A DNA stretch of 64,000 bases from contig NC_050104.1 in assembly GCF_902167145.1 (NCBI RefSeq), positions 94,313,849-94,377,848 of the forward strand. Direction: 5' to 3'. Origin of the DNA: Zea mays (lineage: Eukaryota; Streptophyta; Magnoliopsida; Poales; Poaceae). The notes below the pieces were generated by a model, which was given only the letters and a program-made list of their open reading frames with translations, did not search any database and was not told the origin of the DNA. This document shows positions 54,994 to 64,000 of the stretch, piece after piece. The position numbers were made by a program, and so were the translations under genes. The number at the start of each line of letters is the position of its first letter. Position 1 is the first letter of the stretch.

Positions 54994-56308
54994 GAAATTT
55001 TTGGGTTCAAAAATTTTTTTATTCTAAAAATTTTAAAACCTAAATAGATTGAACCAATTTCTAGTGACATTGAAGGGATCGGTATAGATTTTGATGGTAT
55101 TTGAGGGATTTGCTTTAAATATAACTAACGACGTTAGCTTCAAACTAACAGTGATGACATTTAAAGGATTAAAATTTAAATTTGATGGTATTTAAGGGAA
55201 GCTATAAATTTTGATGGCATTGAAGGGATTGGTATAAGTTTGGATGACATTGAAGGAATTTTCTCTAATTTGAACGGAACTCAAGTATATATAGTATAGA
55301 ATAAGAATGCAAATGGTCATTATCCCCTCCCTTCCTGTCAGCTTCGGCCGGGAGCCGGGAGGGAGGCCGCCCGCCACGGATTCTTTTAGCTCCAGGCCTC
55401 CAGCTCACTCCATTGGCCAGAGCGGCCACGAAGTCAGCGCCCGCGCGCGTAGAGGCCCGTGTGTGCGGCGCCCTGTGCTGCGCGGGCGCTCGTCGCATTG
55501 CTGGCGGCGAGTTTCAAGTGGCGTGAGCGCGTGGCGGCTGCGGGTGGTTCCTCGGTCGTACGGTCCGTATGCACGTACGTACGGTACGCGTCATCTGTTG
55601 CTAGGAGGCCGGCCGTCTTGGTCTTGAGTCTTGACCGAGAGAGGAGAGGATCGATCCGGGAGAAGCGAGACCGGCCGGACCGGACGAGTTCGTCGCACGC
55701 GCGCATCGCCGCGCACAGGCCACTGCATGCTGGAGTATCTACCGCGGTCAGCCGCCTCGCGCGTACGTACGTGCTCCTGCCGTGACGACGATCGATGTAT
55801 CTACACGGAACGTGGAAGCTTTCACATGCATGCATCTACCCTTCTGACAGTAATACATTAAAATACATACAACATGCATGTTAATTACTACACATAATCG
55901 GTATGTTTGGTTGCTGCACGGTGATATCCTGGTCCGTACGTGAGGAACCATATTCTTTGTATACAGGCTAGATTCATGTACATGTTTGTGTTTGGTTGTT
56001 TGTATTAGTGCATTTAGATTAAACATAGCTCGTGTTTGGTTGTCTGTATCAGAACGTGTATTAGATAAGATTGTACAAAAAAATCTTTAAATATTATACA
56101 ACATGTGTGGTCTAGTTTTGTTTAAAAAAATAATAGAAACACAAATATAAAATCAGTACTGTGATTAAATATTCTAATTAAGAGATATAGCAAAAAAAAA
56201 ACAAGCTAAAACTCTTCTCGTTTTACGTGCCGTTGCATGAGCTCGGCCTGCACGGCGAGCTACGCGCTTGGCGGCCGTCTCGGACGGGCCTGACTGCGGG
56301 TGATATTT
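54994..56308. other. No gene seen; AT-rich repeats then a GC-rich block
   Basis: 55060-55260 contains four imperfect copies of TTTGATGGTATTTAAGGG-like words. 55330-55780 is GC-rich with many short frames on both strands but no protein family resemblance or splice structure I can support. 55940-56060 has a two-copy repeat around GTGTTTGGTTGT(T/C)TGTAT. The GC-rich block could be a promoter or a captured exon. Confidence 0.4.
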
Positions 56309-56323
56309 CACTACCGGACACAG

Positions 56324-56935
56324 CTCCTTTGCCAAGTGCCTTAGGCACTCGGCAAAACCTAGAAAACACTCGGCAAACACTTTGTCGAGTGTAACACTCA
56401 GCAAAGAACGCTCGGCGAACTGTACATCGGCAACGGTCTCTTTGCCGAGTACTTGCCGGGCACTCGGCAAAGAATTTGCCGAGTGCCATTTGGTACTCGA
56501 CAAAGAAAAATCGCCGTCACGGTGCCAAGCGACGGTGACGGATCCTTTGCCGAGTGTCTTCTTTGGCACTCGGCAAAGAGGCCAATTTTGCCGAGTGTCT
56601 GCTATCATGGCCCTCGGCAAAGACGGCTCCAGTGGGCCCCACCGCCAGTCCCTGTGCCGAGAGCTCTCGTAGGCACTCGACAAAGGAGGCTTCTTTGTCG
56701 AGTGTCTAGTGGACTGGCTCTCGGCAAAGAGTCCTCCAGTGGGCCCCTTTGCCAGTCCCTTTGCCGAGTGCGCTGGGCGGCACTCGGCAAAGGTAGCTTC
56801 TTTGCCGAGTGCCTTGACCACAGCACTCGGCAAAGAAGGCTTTATCGGTTCCCAGGTTTCCTTCTTTGCCGAGTGCCATGGTCATAGCGCTCGGCAAAGA
56901 TACCCCTTTGCCGAGTGTTACACTCGGCAAAGTGA
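56324..56935. repeat. CACTA B subterminal repeats CTTTGCCGAGTG / CACTCGGCAAAG
   Basis: Roughly twenty direct and inverted copies of CTTTGCCGAGTG lie in about 610 bp, often as head-to-head pairs that form hairpins. Such terminal arrays are the transposase recognition region in CACTA elements. Confidence 0.9.
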
Positions 56936-57190
56936 CCAGGAAGTCCCTTTTTTATTTGTTTTTGCTGTTCCATCCAAACAAACAAAAGATATATATCATT
57001 CACATCACATTATATATCATTCGCATCAAAGAATCAACAGATTTATCATCAACACCATATATATCACAAATATCACCACATAAATCAGGTTTCATAGCAC
57101 ATAAGTCTCACTAAGTATCTCACAAGACCAAGTATAACTAACATCACCAACACTCACAAATATAAGTCTCGATCATCACAAAACAGGTCA

Positions 57191-57447
57191 TCAACGAGGT
57201 GGGCATCTGGACTGGTTCGGCGAAGGGCTGGACGAAGCGTGAGGGTTGTTCGACGCCGCCGATTGACCCTGCACAGAGAAGAGATTGCATGTGTGAGAAC
57301 ATATGAATATATATCATGCAGTACTAAAATTTTTATACTCACATGAGTAGTGAACTCAGCAGGGTCAGCTGCAGGGAACAACGGAGGTGGTGGAGCATGA
57401 CCCTGTGCGGCGCCAAGGCTCTGCATGTACGCGAACATCTCCGCCAT
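57191..57447 (-). pseudogene. CACTA B second ORF (TNP1/Ptta-like), last two exons
   Basis: Exon 57447-57343 reads MAEMFAYMQSLGAAQGHAPP then PPLFPAADPAEFTTH, ending at a GTGAGT donor. After an intron with a TGTGCAG acceptor, exon 57268-57191 reads GQSAASNNPHASSSPSPNQS then RCPPR and a TGA stop. This Pro/Ser-rich end is the conserved C-terminus of grass CACTA second-ORF proteins. The upstream exons are separated from it by the LTR at 57448. Confidence 0.8.
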
Positions 57448-57513
57448 TGTAACGCCCTGAATTTGGGGGTAGAATTTTTTCTTCTTTTCTCTCACCAAAT
57501 TCGGGCGTTACTC
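57448..57513. repeat. Hairpin at the LTR border
   Basis: GTAACGCCCTGAATTTGGG (57449 on) and CCAAATTCGGGCGTTAC (57497-57513) are inverse copies with a small bulge, around a CT-rich loop. In element sense it is the very 3' end of the LTR. Confidence 0.8.
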
Positions 57514-57989
57514 TCTTTTCTCTTTCCCCGTTTGCTCCTTCTTCCTAATTTCAAACCAGTATAGCGACAAGTGCCCGTGTCATGTATAAACCAAAACCTA
57601 AGTGTCATGGGTGTTGCATCATGTCGAAGCACTTTTCTTTGTCTGATGTTGAGTGTCTGTCTCGTTCCGTTCCGGATTTCGATTTGCGATTTAATTCCGT
57701 TTAGTGGTCCGCGCACGTCGTCGGTTTTCAATCCGCGAAGTGGCTCGACCCAGCCTAGCCCAGCCCAGCCCAGCCGGCCCGGTCCGGTCCGACCCGGCCC
57801 TGTGCGCCCCTGGCGCCCAACCCCCCCCCCATGCGCCCCCCCTCTCCTCCCTCTCTCATTTGGATCTCCCGCGCAACAACCTCTCCTCTCCCTCTTCCAC
57901 CTCTCTCTCCCCGTGGTGCCCTAGGAATTGGAGACGGCGATCACCGGATTTTGGACCCCGAGGTGAGCTCCCCTCCCCTTCTTCTCTCT

Positions 57990-58380
57990 CTCTCTCTCCC
58001 TCCTCTTCTTCCCCCCACGCCCCCCCTTTTCTTCCCCTGCTCGCGCGCGCCCCTGCCCGCCCCTGCTCGCCGGCGGCGCGGCGCCCCCCGCCCCTGCCCG
58101 GCCCCGCGCGGCGGCGCCCGCCCTCCCCCGGCCGCGGCGGCGTCCGCCCGCCCCTCCCCTCGCGCGCGGCGGCGGCGCCCGCCCCTCCCCTCGCGCGCGG
58201 TGGCGGCGCCCGCCCCCACCTCGGCCCGCGGCGGCGCCCCCCCCGTCCCCGCCCCTCCCCGGCGCGGCAGCGCCCGCCCCCGTCCCCGCCCCGTGGCGGC
58301 GCTCGCCCGCCCCGCCCCGGCCCCTGCGCGTGGCGCTCGCCCGCCCCGCCCCTCCCCTGCCCGCGTGAAGCGTCCCCAAT
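57990..58380. repeat. C-rich imperfect tandem repeats
   Basis: Strongly C-rich plus strand with repeated CGCCCGCCCCTCCCCTCGCG / GCGGCGGCG units of 30-60 bp. All frames are Pro/Ala/Arg or Gly/Arg low complexity and are not called as genes. Confidence 0.75.
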
Positions 58381-60114
58381 CCTCTGGGACTCAAATGTGA
58401 TACAATTACTAGTCCCAGGAGGCTAGTAAACACATTTATACATCAGATGATACCAAATCTGCTTAAACGAGACAAACCTATAAAGGTGGCGAACAACTTT
58501 AAGAGTTGGTCCACAACTCGGGACATATCATCAGAGTGGGGCTGAAGCAGCCCGATATACGCAGTGAAGCAATTCAGCGGTCCAACAGCCACAGGCAAGG
58601 TTGGGAACAGTCGTAACTCTTACCCGATCTCCTTTTTCTGAAAAACAACAAATAAGCAAGGGTGAGTACAAACGTACTCAGCAGCCCACCTTCACCCGCG
58701 GAATGGGGAAATCAGATATAATGCATGGAATATGTGGAGCTCAGGATATTTTGCAGAAACGACAATATTTTATGCAGAGTTGTTTTGAAAACATTTTGTA
58801 TTTTTGCAAAGCGCATCCTCTCCAAAAGGAGCAGGAAGTTTTTCAGTATTATAACAAAATCCCTGGACTAAACCATCCAGGTATCTCAGCAGTTTCCCAC
58901 TGGTTTTCCTTTTCAAAAACAGCTACTGGACTTCCCGTCCACCATAGCTCACGGCTCAACAGCCAGACCTTTTAAAAACCACTTTTCAAAAGCATCTCTT
59001 TTTTTGGAAAACAAAACATTAATTGCCATACCATACCAGACTCGTCCATTCCTGTGGACACAGACTATTCGAATAGGTTTAAACTCTGCGCAGAGGTGTA
59101 CACTTTACCCACTAGTCCGGCTCTGCGATCTCATAGCTAGTGAGACCCGAATCCGACTCTCTTTCTTTCCCCGCACGTCCTAACCTGAACGGTTATCCGG
59201 AAGGAGTCAGGCCACCACCATGTCCAAACCGGACAAAACTTTCCCCCTCCTTATCCTCCCGGTGCTCCCCAGCCTCCATAACCCTGGGGTTGGACCGTAC
59301 GAGTTCAGATTGAGTGACTGCCCACACAGTCTCGAGTGGTTGTACTATTAAAGAGTACAGGTAGTGAAGATGACAAACTGGTCCTTATATGAGGGGACAA
59401 TCCTTCTGCTCACGCCTAAACCAGCTGAGCCAACACCTTAGGCCCTCCCCTAAACCAGGGAGTCCCTGATTATCCCTACTCAAAGGTGTTAAGGGTGAAA
59501 ACCCTTCATCACACACATTTTGAAAAGCAATTTCTTTTGAAAACTCACACCTGTTCTCAAATCATTTGGAACATATATATCAGGGATTGATTGCGGCAAG
59601 CGGCTGGGTGGCCATAATAACTTGTCTCAAAATCATATCATGCATAAAATAACAGGCTGAGGGTTGTGGTTGAAAAACATCGGTAATTTATGCATCAAAG
59701 GGATCCAGTGAGCTTGCCGTGCTTATTCGGCGAAGGGGAAAGGGGAGCTCGCGGAACTGGCTTCTGGCTCCACCGCCTAGCATAGACTCGCGGATCTGGC
59801 CTCCACGAGACAGCACGAACGCTCCGATAACTATGCAACATGAACGAGCAAACATACAAACCAACAAGTATAGCAACAAATATTTAGTATAGTGGTCAGA
59901 ATAGTGATATATGGATGGGTAGAGTCTTGAGTAGAATCTGTGTCATGTGGTGTTGTGATATTACTGGTGGTGGAGCGGAGGTGCTTACCAGGAGGGTGGA
60001 CTGGAGGCGAAGCGACACTATGCGTGTAGCCGGCAGAGCAGAGTAACTGAGTGGGTGGGGTGTTTGCCTTGGCTAAGGGTGTTGAGTGTGTGTGGAGAGG
60101 GAGAGGGTAGCTGG

Positions 60115-60125
60115 GTGTATTTATA
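60115..60125 (-). promoter_or_regulatory. TATA box 2 in the Gypsy LTR
   Basis: CTATAAATACA on the minus strand, followed by a CT/CA-rich leader and a CTCCTG|GTAAGC splice donor at about 59990. This looks like a promoter with a short first exon. Confidence 0.5.
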
Positions 60126-60361
60126 GCTGGGTGTATGTGGTGTAGCACAGTGAAATTCACTGTTGGTGAGAATAGTGACGAATGAATCGTCTGACTTAGT
60201 ATGAACAGGAGAGTTATAGGCAGAATATGGGACAAGTGTATTTTGGGAGTTTTCTGGAATATGGACCATGCTTAAGGGATGACATGGTTGGATAGGGAAT
60301 AGTTTGATAAGAATTTAGAAACGAGAATTATTGGAATCTGAGTTTGGGAGCCTGGTTCGAA

Positions 60362-60430
60362 GGAATCTCAAAGTCAAGCGTGCTCAACTTGGGGAAACCT
60401 GGGATGGGTGACCAGATGGGAAGTTCCCAC
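60362..60430 (+). ncRNA. 5S rRNA-like segment inside the Gypsy LTR
   Basis: AAGTCAAGCGTGCTCAAC and GGGATGGGTGACCAGATGG-GAAGTTCCC correspond in order and spacing to the internal-promoter and 3' part of plant 5S rRNA (AAGTTAAGCGTGCTTGGG ... GGATGGGTGACCTCCTGG-GAAGT). The 5' third and the closing stem of 5S rRNA are absent, so it is not a gene. It lies on the strand opposite to the inferred LTR sense. Type is given as ncRNA for lack of a better class; it is a 5S-derived relic. Confidence 0.6.
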
Positions 60431-60534
60431 TGGAAGGAAAACCACAGTCACCAGAGTTCGTATGATTGGAACATGGGTCTGGCTGGTCTTAGGTGGACTG
60501 GACAGCATGATGGATGAGTAGTTGAAATTTGGGA

Positions 60535-60770
60535 TGACTAGATGACCGATGAATAGTAACGATGATTAGTAACGATGAATAGTGGCGATGGAAAAGAAAT
60601 TATAGATATCATCGATGAATAGTAACGGTGATGAATAGTAATGGTAAATAGTAACGATGATGAATAGTGTATGTGAATCGGACGAACGAACGAACAAACT
60701 AAGAACAGGGGACGAACGAACAAACTAAGAACAGGGGACGAACGATCGAAGAACGATCGAACGATCCTTG
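60535..60770. repeat. GATGAATAGTAAC microsatellite-like array and GAACGAAC repeats
   Basis: About ten imperfect copies of GATGAATAGTAAC(G) lie at 60535-60675. A two-copy 27-bp repeat (GACGAACGAACAAACTAAGA-ACAGGG) at 60680-60740 and ACGATCGA words follow. Confidence 0.8.
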
Positions 60771-60872
60771 TGCTAGTGTGTGCTTGTGTGGAACATGGAG
60801 TGGGTGTGTGGGGGGGGGGAGAGAGTTGCCATGAAATGGCTTGGGGTGGGATGAGAGGAGGCCCTTGCCCCT

Positions 60873-60882
60873 CTATTTATAG
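60873..60882 (-). promoter_or_regulatory. TATA box 1 in the Gypsy LTR
   Basis: CTATAAATAG on the minus strand about 510 bp inside the LTR 5' border, followed by a C-rich leader. This position fits the U3/R border of the LTR. Confidence 0.55.
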
Positions 60883-61392
60883 CCATGGTGGGGGGATTAG
60901 GGGGAGGGATGAGAGGATTAGTGGGAGGATGAGAGGATTAGTGGGAGGTTAGCATGTATTTGTCTTGTATAAGTGAGATTAGCTTGTAGAGCTCACCGTA
61001 TGACACTGGAGGCATACATATACGTATGGACATGAGGAAAGTTATGAAGAAAATATTTGTAGGGTCTTGAAAAATGATTCTGAAGGTATTTCTCAAGAGG
61101 AAAATATCCGGAGATACATCGGTGGAATATTTGGGCAGTATTTCTGGAAAGAAATCAAAGGGGGGTTACTGGGGAAATATCTGAGCAGTATTTCTGGAAA
61201 GAATTTGAGGGGGATCACTCGGAAAATATTTGTAGGATATTTTGAGGAGGATTTTGGAGATAATATAGACCACTATATTTTATTTGTTGATATCATCTCG
61301 CAAACAAACATTTTGAAATGAAACTTGAAATTCATTTTGAATTTAGAGGGAGTTTGAGAAAATTTCAGGATTTGAAATTTTGGGATGCTACA

Positions 61393-63249
61393 AATCTACC
61401 CCACTTAAAAGGAATCTCGTCCTCGAGATTCAGCTTAGAAGGGTTATGGGTATAGCTTTACTTCAGCTACATATATCCACTTTGCAGACTCTTTGAGGAG
61501 ATGGAACTTCAACAAAATCTGGCCTTTCAGGAGCATCCGGTTGCTGATGGCAAACGCTGATTCTGGCTACTCAATATCATCTTCAGGCTTCTGGCTTTCG
61601 CTTGGCAACTAGCTTATTGAAGAAGCATCGATGCCAACACACAAACCTTTCTCTTGCAAACTCCCACATGGATTCCTTACTTGATTGGTCTTTTGGTGCT
61701 TCATTAACGAAACTTGGGTGACCACTTCTCATCCAGAAACTTATAAGCTTCGGTGATCTGGTCCTCGACAAGCTTGTTGCAGGCCTTCTTCTTTTTCTCC
61801 ACAGCAGGAACCTTACTGGAATACTACCCCACTTAATAAGAATGAGGGTAGATCTCTTGAATCTTGGGGATTTGAACTCCTTGAAGTACCTCATAACAAG
61901 GGTGTTACGGGACCTTCTTCTGCTGTTGCTGCTTCACCAGGCTGCAGAGAGATGACTGGCACAGGGTTGATTCTGGGAGAACCTTCTTCTTATTTTCTCT
62001 TCACTATCTTCTTTTCTCTTCTCACTTTTCACTTTTCACTGCCTCTTTCTTTCTCTTTGCTCTTCCCACTGGAGGAGTCTATCGATGAGTATTACCATCA
62101 TACAGAGGAGGAAACCAAAGACTATGAACCATGTGCAACAGTCTTCAACCCAAGAATCACCAAGCATTGTGATCTTAGGGGCGAGGGAGTGGAAAATGGA
62201 GTTGCTTGCGATTTGGCAGAGGGGATTTATCTGGAGTGTGCTTTGCTTTGAGCGAGATGGGAGTTGAGGGAGCTGGTGGGGGGTTTTATAGGCGAGCGTT
62301 GGTTTTCGGTTACGGAGTAGTAGTGATGGAGTAGGTGCTACGTGGCAACAGGTGCGACGGAGGGGAAGGGAGGCCTGGTGCCGGCGATGATGGCGGCGGT
62401 GGGTGCGCTGCAAAGGGGGGGTGGGCGGCGGTAGTGCGCTGCAAAGGGGGCATGGGCGGCGGTGCTAGTGCGCATGGAGGCGGGCACGCGTGCGAGGGGC
62501 ACGGGTGAGTGGTGGGGTCGATGACCCTGATGTTTGTGGTCTCTGGTTCCAAGAATCTTTGCCTCTCTGTATGGTAATAACTCCTTCTGTCGTCTTTTCC
62601 TGTTTACTTTGACTCAGGGGCAGTGCTTTGATTCTCACGGTCGGTCCTTTTAACTGAGCGGCTGGACTGGTTCCTTCTGTAGCTTATTCCATGCTTCAAG
62701 GGTAAGCTTCCTGGTATCTTCTTGGGTAAGGCACTTTTCTCTTCAGATGGGTTAAGATGAGAATGGAAGCGTAAGGTAAGGATTAGCTCTAATTTGTGAT
62801 CTATGTTTTTAGAGAAAACCTTTTTAAGAAAAACGAAAAGAAAACACACAAGCTCAGCAATGATAAGCACAAACAAATCAAATGTTTTGAATAAGGGAAG
62901 AATAGAGTTTTTCCAAAGCACGGGCTACTCAGATTCGGGGGCTAAGCATAACTACTATTGCTTGGCTCCTGAATTGAGAACTATGCTAAATGCAACTTAT
63001 GAGCACTAACGTTAAAGCATCACATATGCACTCAAAAGGGGAGAAAACATCAAGCGAAATTCATTTTGAAATGCCCTAGGGGGCCACACAATTAGAGTTT
63101 TGCAAAACACGAGTCTACACGATTACCTCTCATACATGCGGGGCTCTAGCCAAAGTGAAGAAAAACTTCACTACCCAATGCATGCAGAGGACTGGGCATA
63201 CTAACTTCAGATCTGGCAGCTTCTCTTCTGGCAAGGCTGACTCATAGCT
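61393..63249 (-). other. 3' internal region of the Gypsy element, no gene seen
   Basis: The first 20 bp hold the polypurine tract (element sense CTTTTAAGTGGGGTAGATT). A similar TACCCCACTTAATAAG word recurs at 61826. The remainder is mixed AT/GC sequence with short frames only. A GC-rich patch at 62330-62520 repeats GGGCGGCGGT-GTGCGCTGCAAAGGGG words. Confidence 0.5.
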
Positions 63250-63999
63250 TCAATCTGAGACATCTCCTGGATGGGTCAACAGGGAGCTGATGTTGATGAC
63301 TTCTTCTGGCAGCGACTGAGATGGTAGAACAGGGTCGAACTCTTCTTCAAGCGGGACTGGCTCTTGTAGCTCCTCTGAGGGCGGCGGTGCTGGCGGGGTG
63401 CTTGCAGCTTCTTCTTCGACCTCAAGGGAGGGTGCTGGAATCTTCTTCATGGCGAGGGGCTCAAACAACTCTGGCGGGGGATCTTGGGAGGATTCAGAGT
63501 GCTCTTGCTTATCCATAGCCTTAGGGGAGACTGGAATTCCTTCCAAGACTATGGCTTCGTCCAGGAGTTCCCAAGCCTTCTTCTCTCCTCTGATAGAGAC
63601 CGGGTGACATTCAAGAATCTGGGGGTCTTCAGCTCTCCTGGGTTGAACTGGGTTGGATGGAGCGGGCTCTTGGATCCGCAGGGCTCTACGTTGGTTATGG
63701 GTTACCAAGTAGGCCTCCATCAACTTCTGGACGTGCTCATCCTTGGCTTGCTTCAGGGCTTCAACAGCAATGGCTTCACGACTTTCCAAGGCAGCTACAT
63801 GGGCTTGGGCTGAGGTGAGATCCACATGCAGCTTACGGTTGTGCTTCTCTGCATCTTCTGCTCGGGCAATCATCTGACGGTGGTGCCGAGCCAAGAAATC
63901 ATACTGGGCATCCAGGGTGAGCAGGTATGCAGTGAGGTACACGACTGTGGGGTCGTCCTCAAGCAGCAACTGCCCTTCCAATGCACGCATCCTGGCCAT
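63250..63999 (-). CDS. Coiled-coil ORF in the Gypsy element (partial, runs off the right edge)
   Basis: 249 visible codons, open to the window edge, stop at 63250-63252. Residues about 25-95 (LTLDAQYDFLARHHRQMIAR, AEDAEKHNRKLHVDLTSAQA, VEALKQAKDEHVQKLMEAYL) look like one long amphipathic coiled coil. After a Pro-rich linker comes a highly acidic, Pro/Glu/Ser-rich C-terminus (LEVEEEAASTPPAPPPSEEL). No reverse transcriptase, integrase or gag motif was seen. It may be the end of a longer ORF, an accessory protein of the element downstream of pol, or gag-like. Not recognised; no function is assigned. Confidence 0.5.
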   Translation of the reverse strand: MARMRALEGQLLLEDDPTVVYLTAYLLTLDAQYDFLARHHRQMIARAEDAEKHNRKLHVDLTSAQAHVAALESREAIAVEALKQAKDEHVQKLMEAYLVTHNQRRALRIQEPAPSNPVQPRRAEDPQILECHPVSIRGEKKAWELLDEAIVLEGIPVSPKAMDKQEHSESSQDPPPELFEPLAMKKIPAPSLEVEEEAASTPPAPPPSEELQEPVPLEEEFDPVLPSQSLPEEVINISSLLTHPGDVSD

Positions 64000-64000
64000 C

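Larger units (their letters stand above)
56309..57447 (-). mobile_element. CACTA transposon B, 3' terminal part
   Basis: Starts at 56309 with CACTACCGGACACAGC on the plus strand, a CACTA terminus of a different family from transposon A. Dense subterminal repeats to 56935 and the last exons of a minus-strand CACTA gene (57191-57447) follow. At 57448 a Gypsy LTR interrupts it; the rest lies beyond the window. TTT at 56306-56308 would be the 3-bp target duplication. Confidence 0.85.
57448..61392 (-). mobile_element. Gypsy (Tekay/Del-like) LTR, probably the 3' LTR of a leftward-reading element
   Basis: The plus-strand borders are TGTAACGCCCTGAATTTG and GGGATGCTACA. Read on the minus strand it opens TGTAGCATCCCAAAATTTC and closes GGGCGTTACA. 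Immediately outside, on the right, the minus strand has CTTTTAAGTGGGGTAGATT, the polypurine tract typical of Tekay/Del elements, so it is the 3' LTR and the internal region extends right. It is inserted in CACTA B; the target duplication partner is off the window. At 3,945 bp it is long but in the range of this group. The GC-rich 57990-58380 block could also mark a junction between two nested LTR pieces, so single-LTR status is not certain. Confidence 0.6.

Noticed and set aside
55330..55785. Possible exon in a GC-rich block with several 60-130-codon frames
   Set aside because: Frames overlap on both strands, none shows a domain, and splice sites could not be placed.
57704..58426. Pro/Arg-rich 240-codon frame in the C-rich block
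   Set aside because: Low-complexity translation of C-rich tandem repeats in an LTR.
60362..60430. A functional 5S rRNA gene
   Set aside because: Only the middle and 3' part resemble 5S rRNA; the 5' third and closing stem are missing.

Overview
The window looks like an intergenic/genic mosaic from a large grass genome, most probably maize (Zea mays) or a close relative. The evidence is three Sirevirus-lineage Copia elements of the maize Ji/Opie type, whose LTRs carry arrays of the CACCGGACNGTCCGGTG palindrome, two CACTA (En/Spm) transposons, a maize-type Helitron, Stowaway-like MITEs, a hAT element and Gypsy LTRs. The species is inferred from these families and was not checked against a database.

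Layout, left to right. 1-396 is the end of a Gypsy-type LTR that cuts into a CACTA element (397-7279, minus strand). That CACTA carries a degenerate TNP2-type transposase, a second spliced ORF and an inserted Sirevirus solo LTR (2371-3617). 7283-9500 holds two MITE-like inverted repeats and a four-exon plastid heme oxygenase gene on the minus strand. The heme oxygenase is frameshifted by an 8-bp duplication that looks like a hAT excision footprint. 9500-32790 is a stack of nested insertions. An old LTR remnant received Sirevirus 'element 2' (11231-31736, plus strand, TSD CCCTC). The left LTR of element 2 received Sirevirus 'element 1' (11901-20828, minus strand, TSD CACGT). The gag of element 2 received a Helitron (23767-26313) that carries a fragment of a class II ERF repressor gene.

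33-42 kb is older, lower-copy DNA. It holds a Stowaway MITE, one tRNA-Pro(AGG) gene, a diverged 370-bp duplication, a 696-bp non-autonomous hAT element, and a single-exon VQ-motif gene of the MKS1 type (39327-39956, minus). 42.1-53.3 kb is a degenerate FAR1-related gene that lost its transposase core and its SWIM finger. It is split by Sirevirus 'element 3' (42897-52325, minus, TSD GAAGC), which keeps full-length gag and pol frames and nearly identical LTRs. 56309-57447 is the end of a second CACTA family with dense CTTTGCCGAGTG subterminal repeats. It is interrupted at 57448 by a Gypsy (Tekay/Del-like) 3' LTR reading leftward (57448-61392) that contains a 5S rRNA-like segment. The internal region of that element runs off the right edge and carries a coiled-coil ORF.

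Only three host loci look like cellular genes: the heme oxygenase, the VQ protein and tRNA-Pro. The FAR1-like locus is a derelict. I found no new enzymatic system. The most unusual signals are the footprint-disrupted heme oxygenase with a possible in-frame splice bypass, the conserved +1 gag/pol arrangement with an acceptor-like AG at the junction in all three Sireviruses, and the 5S-like block inside the Gypsy LTR.
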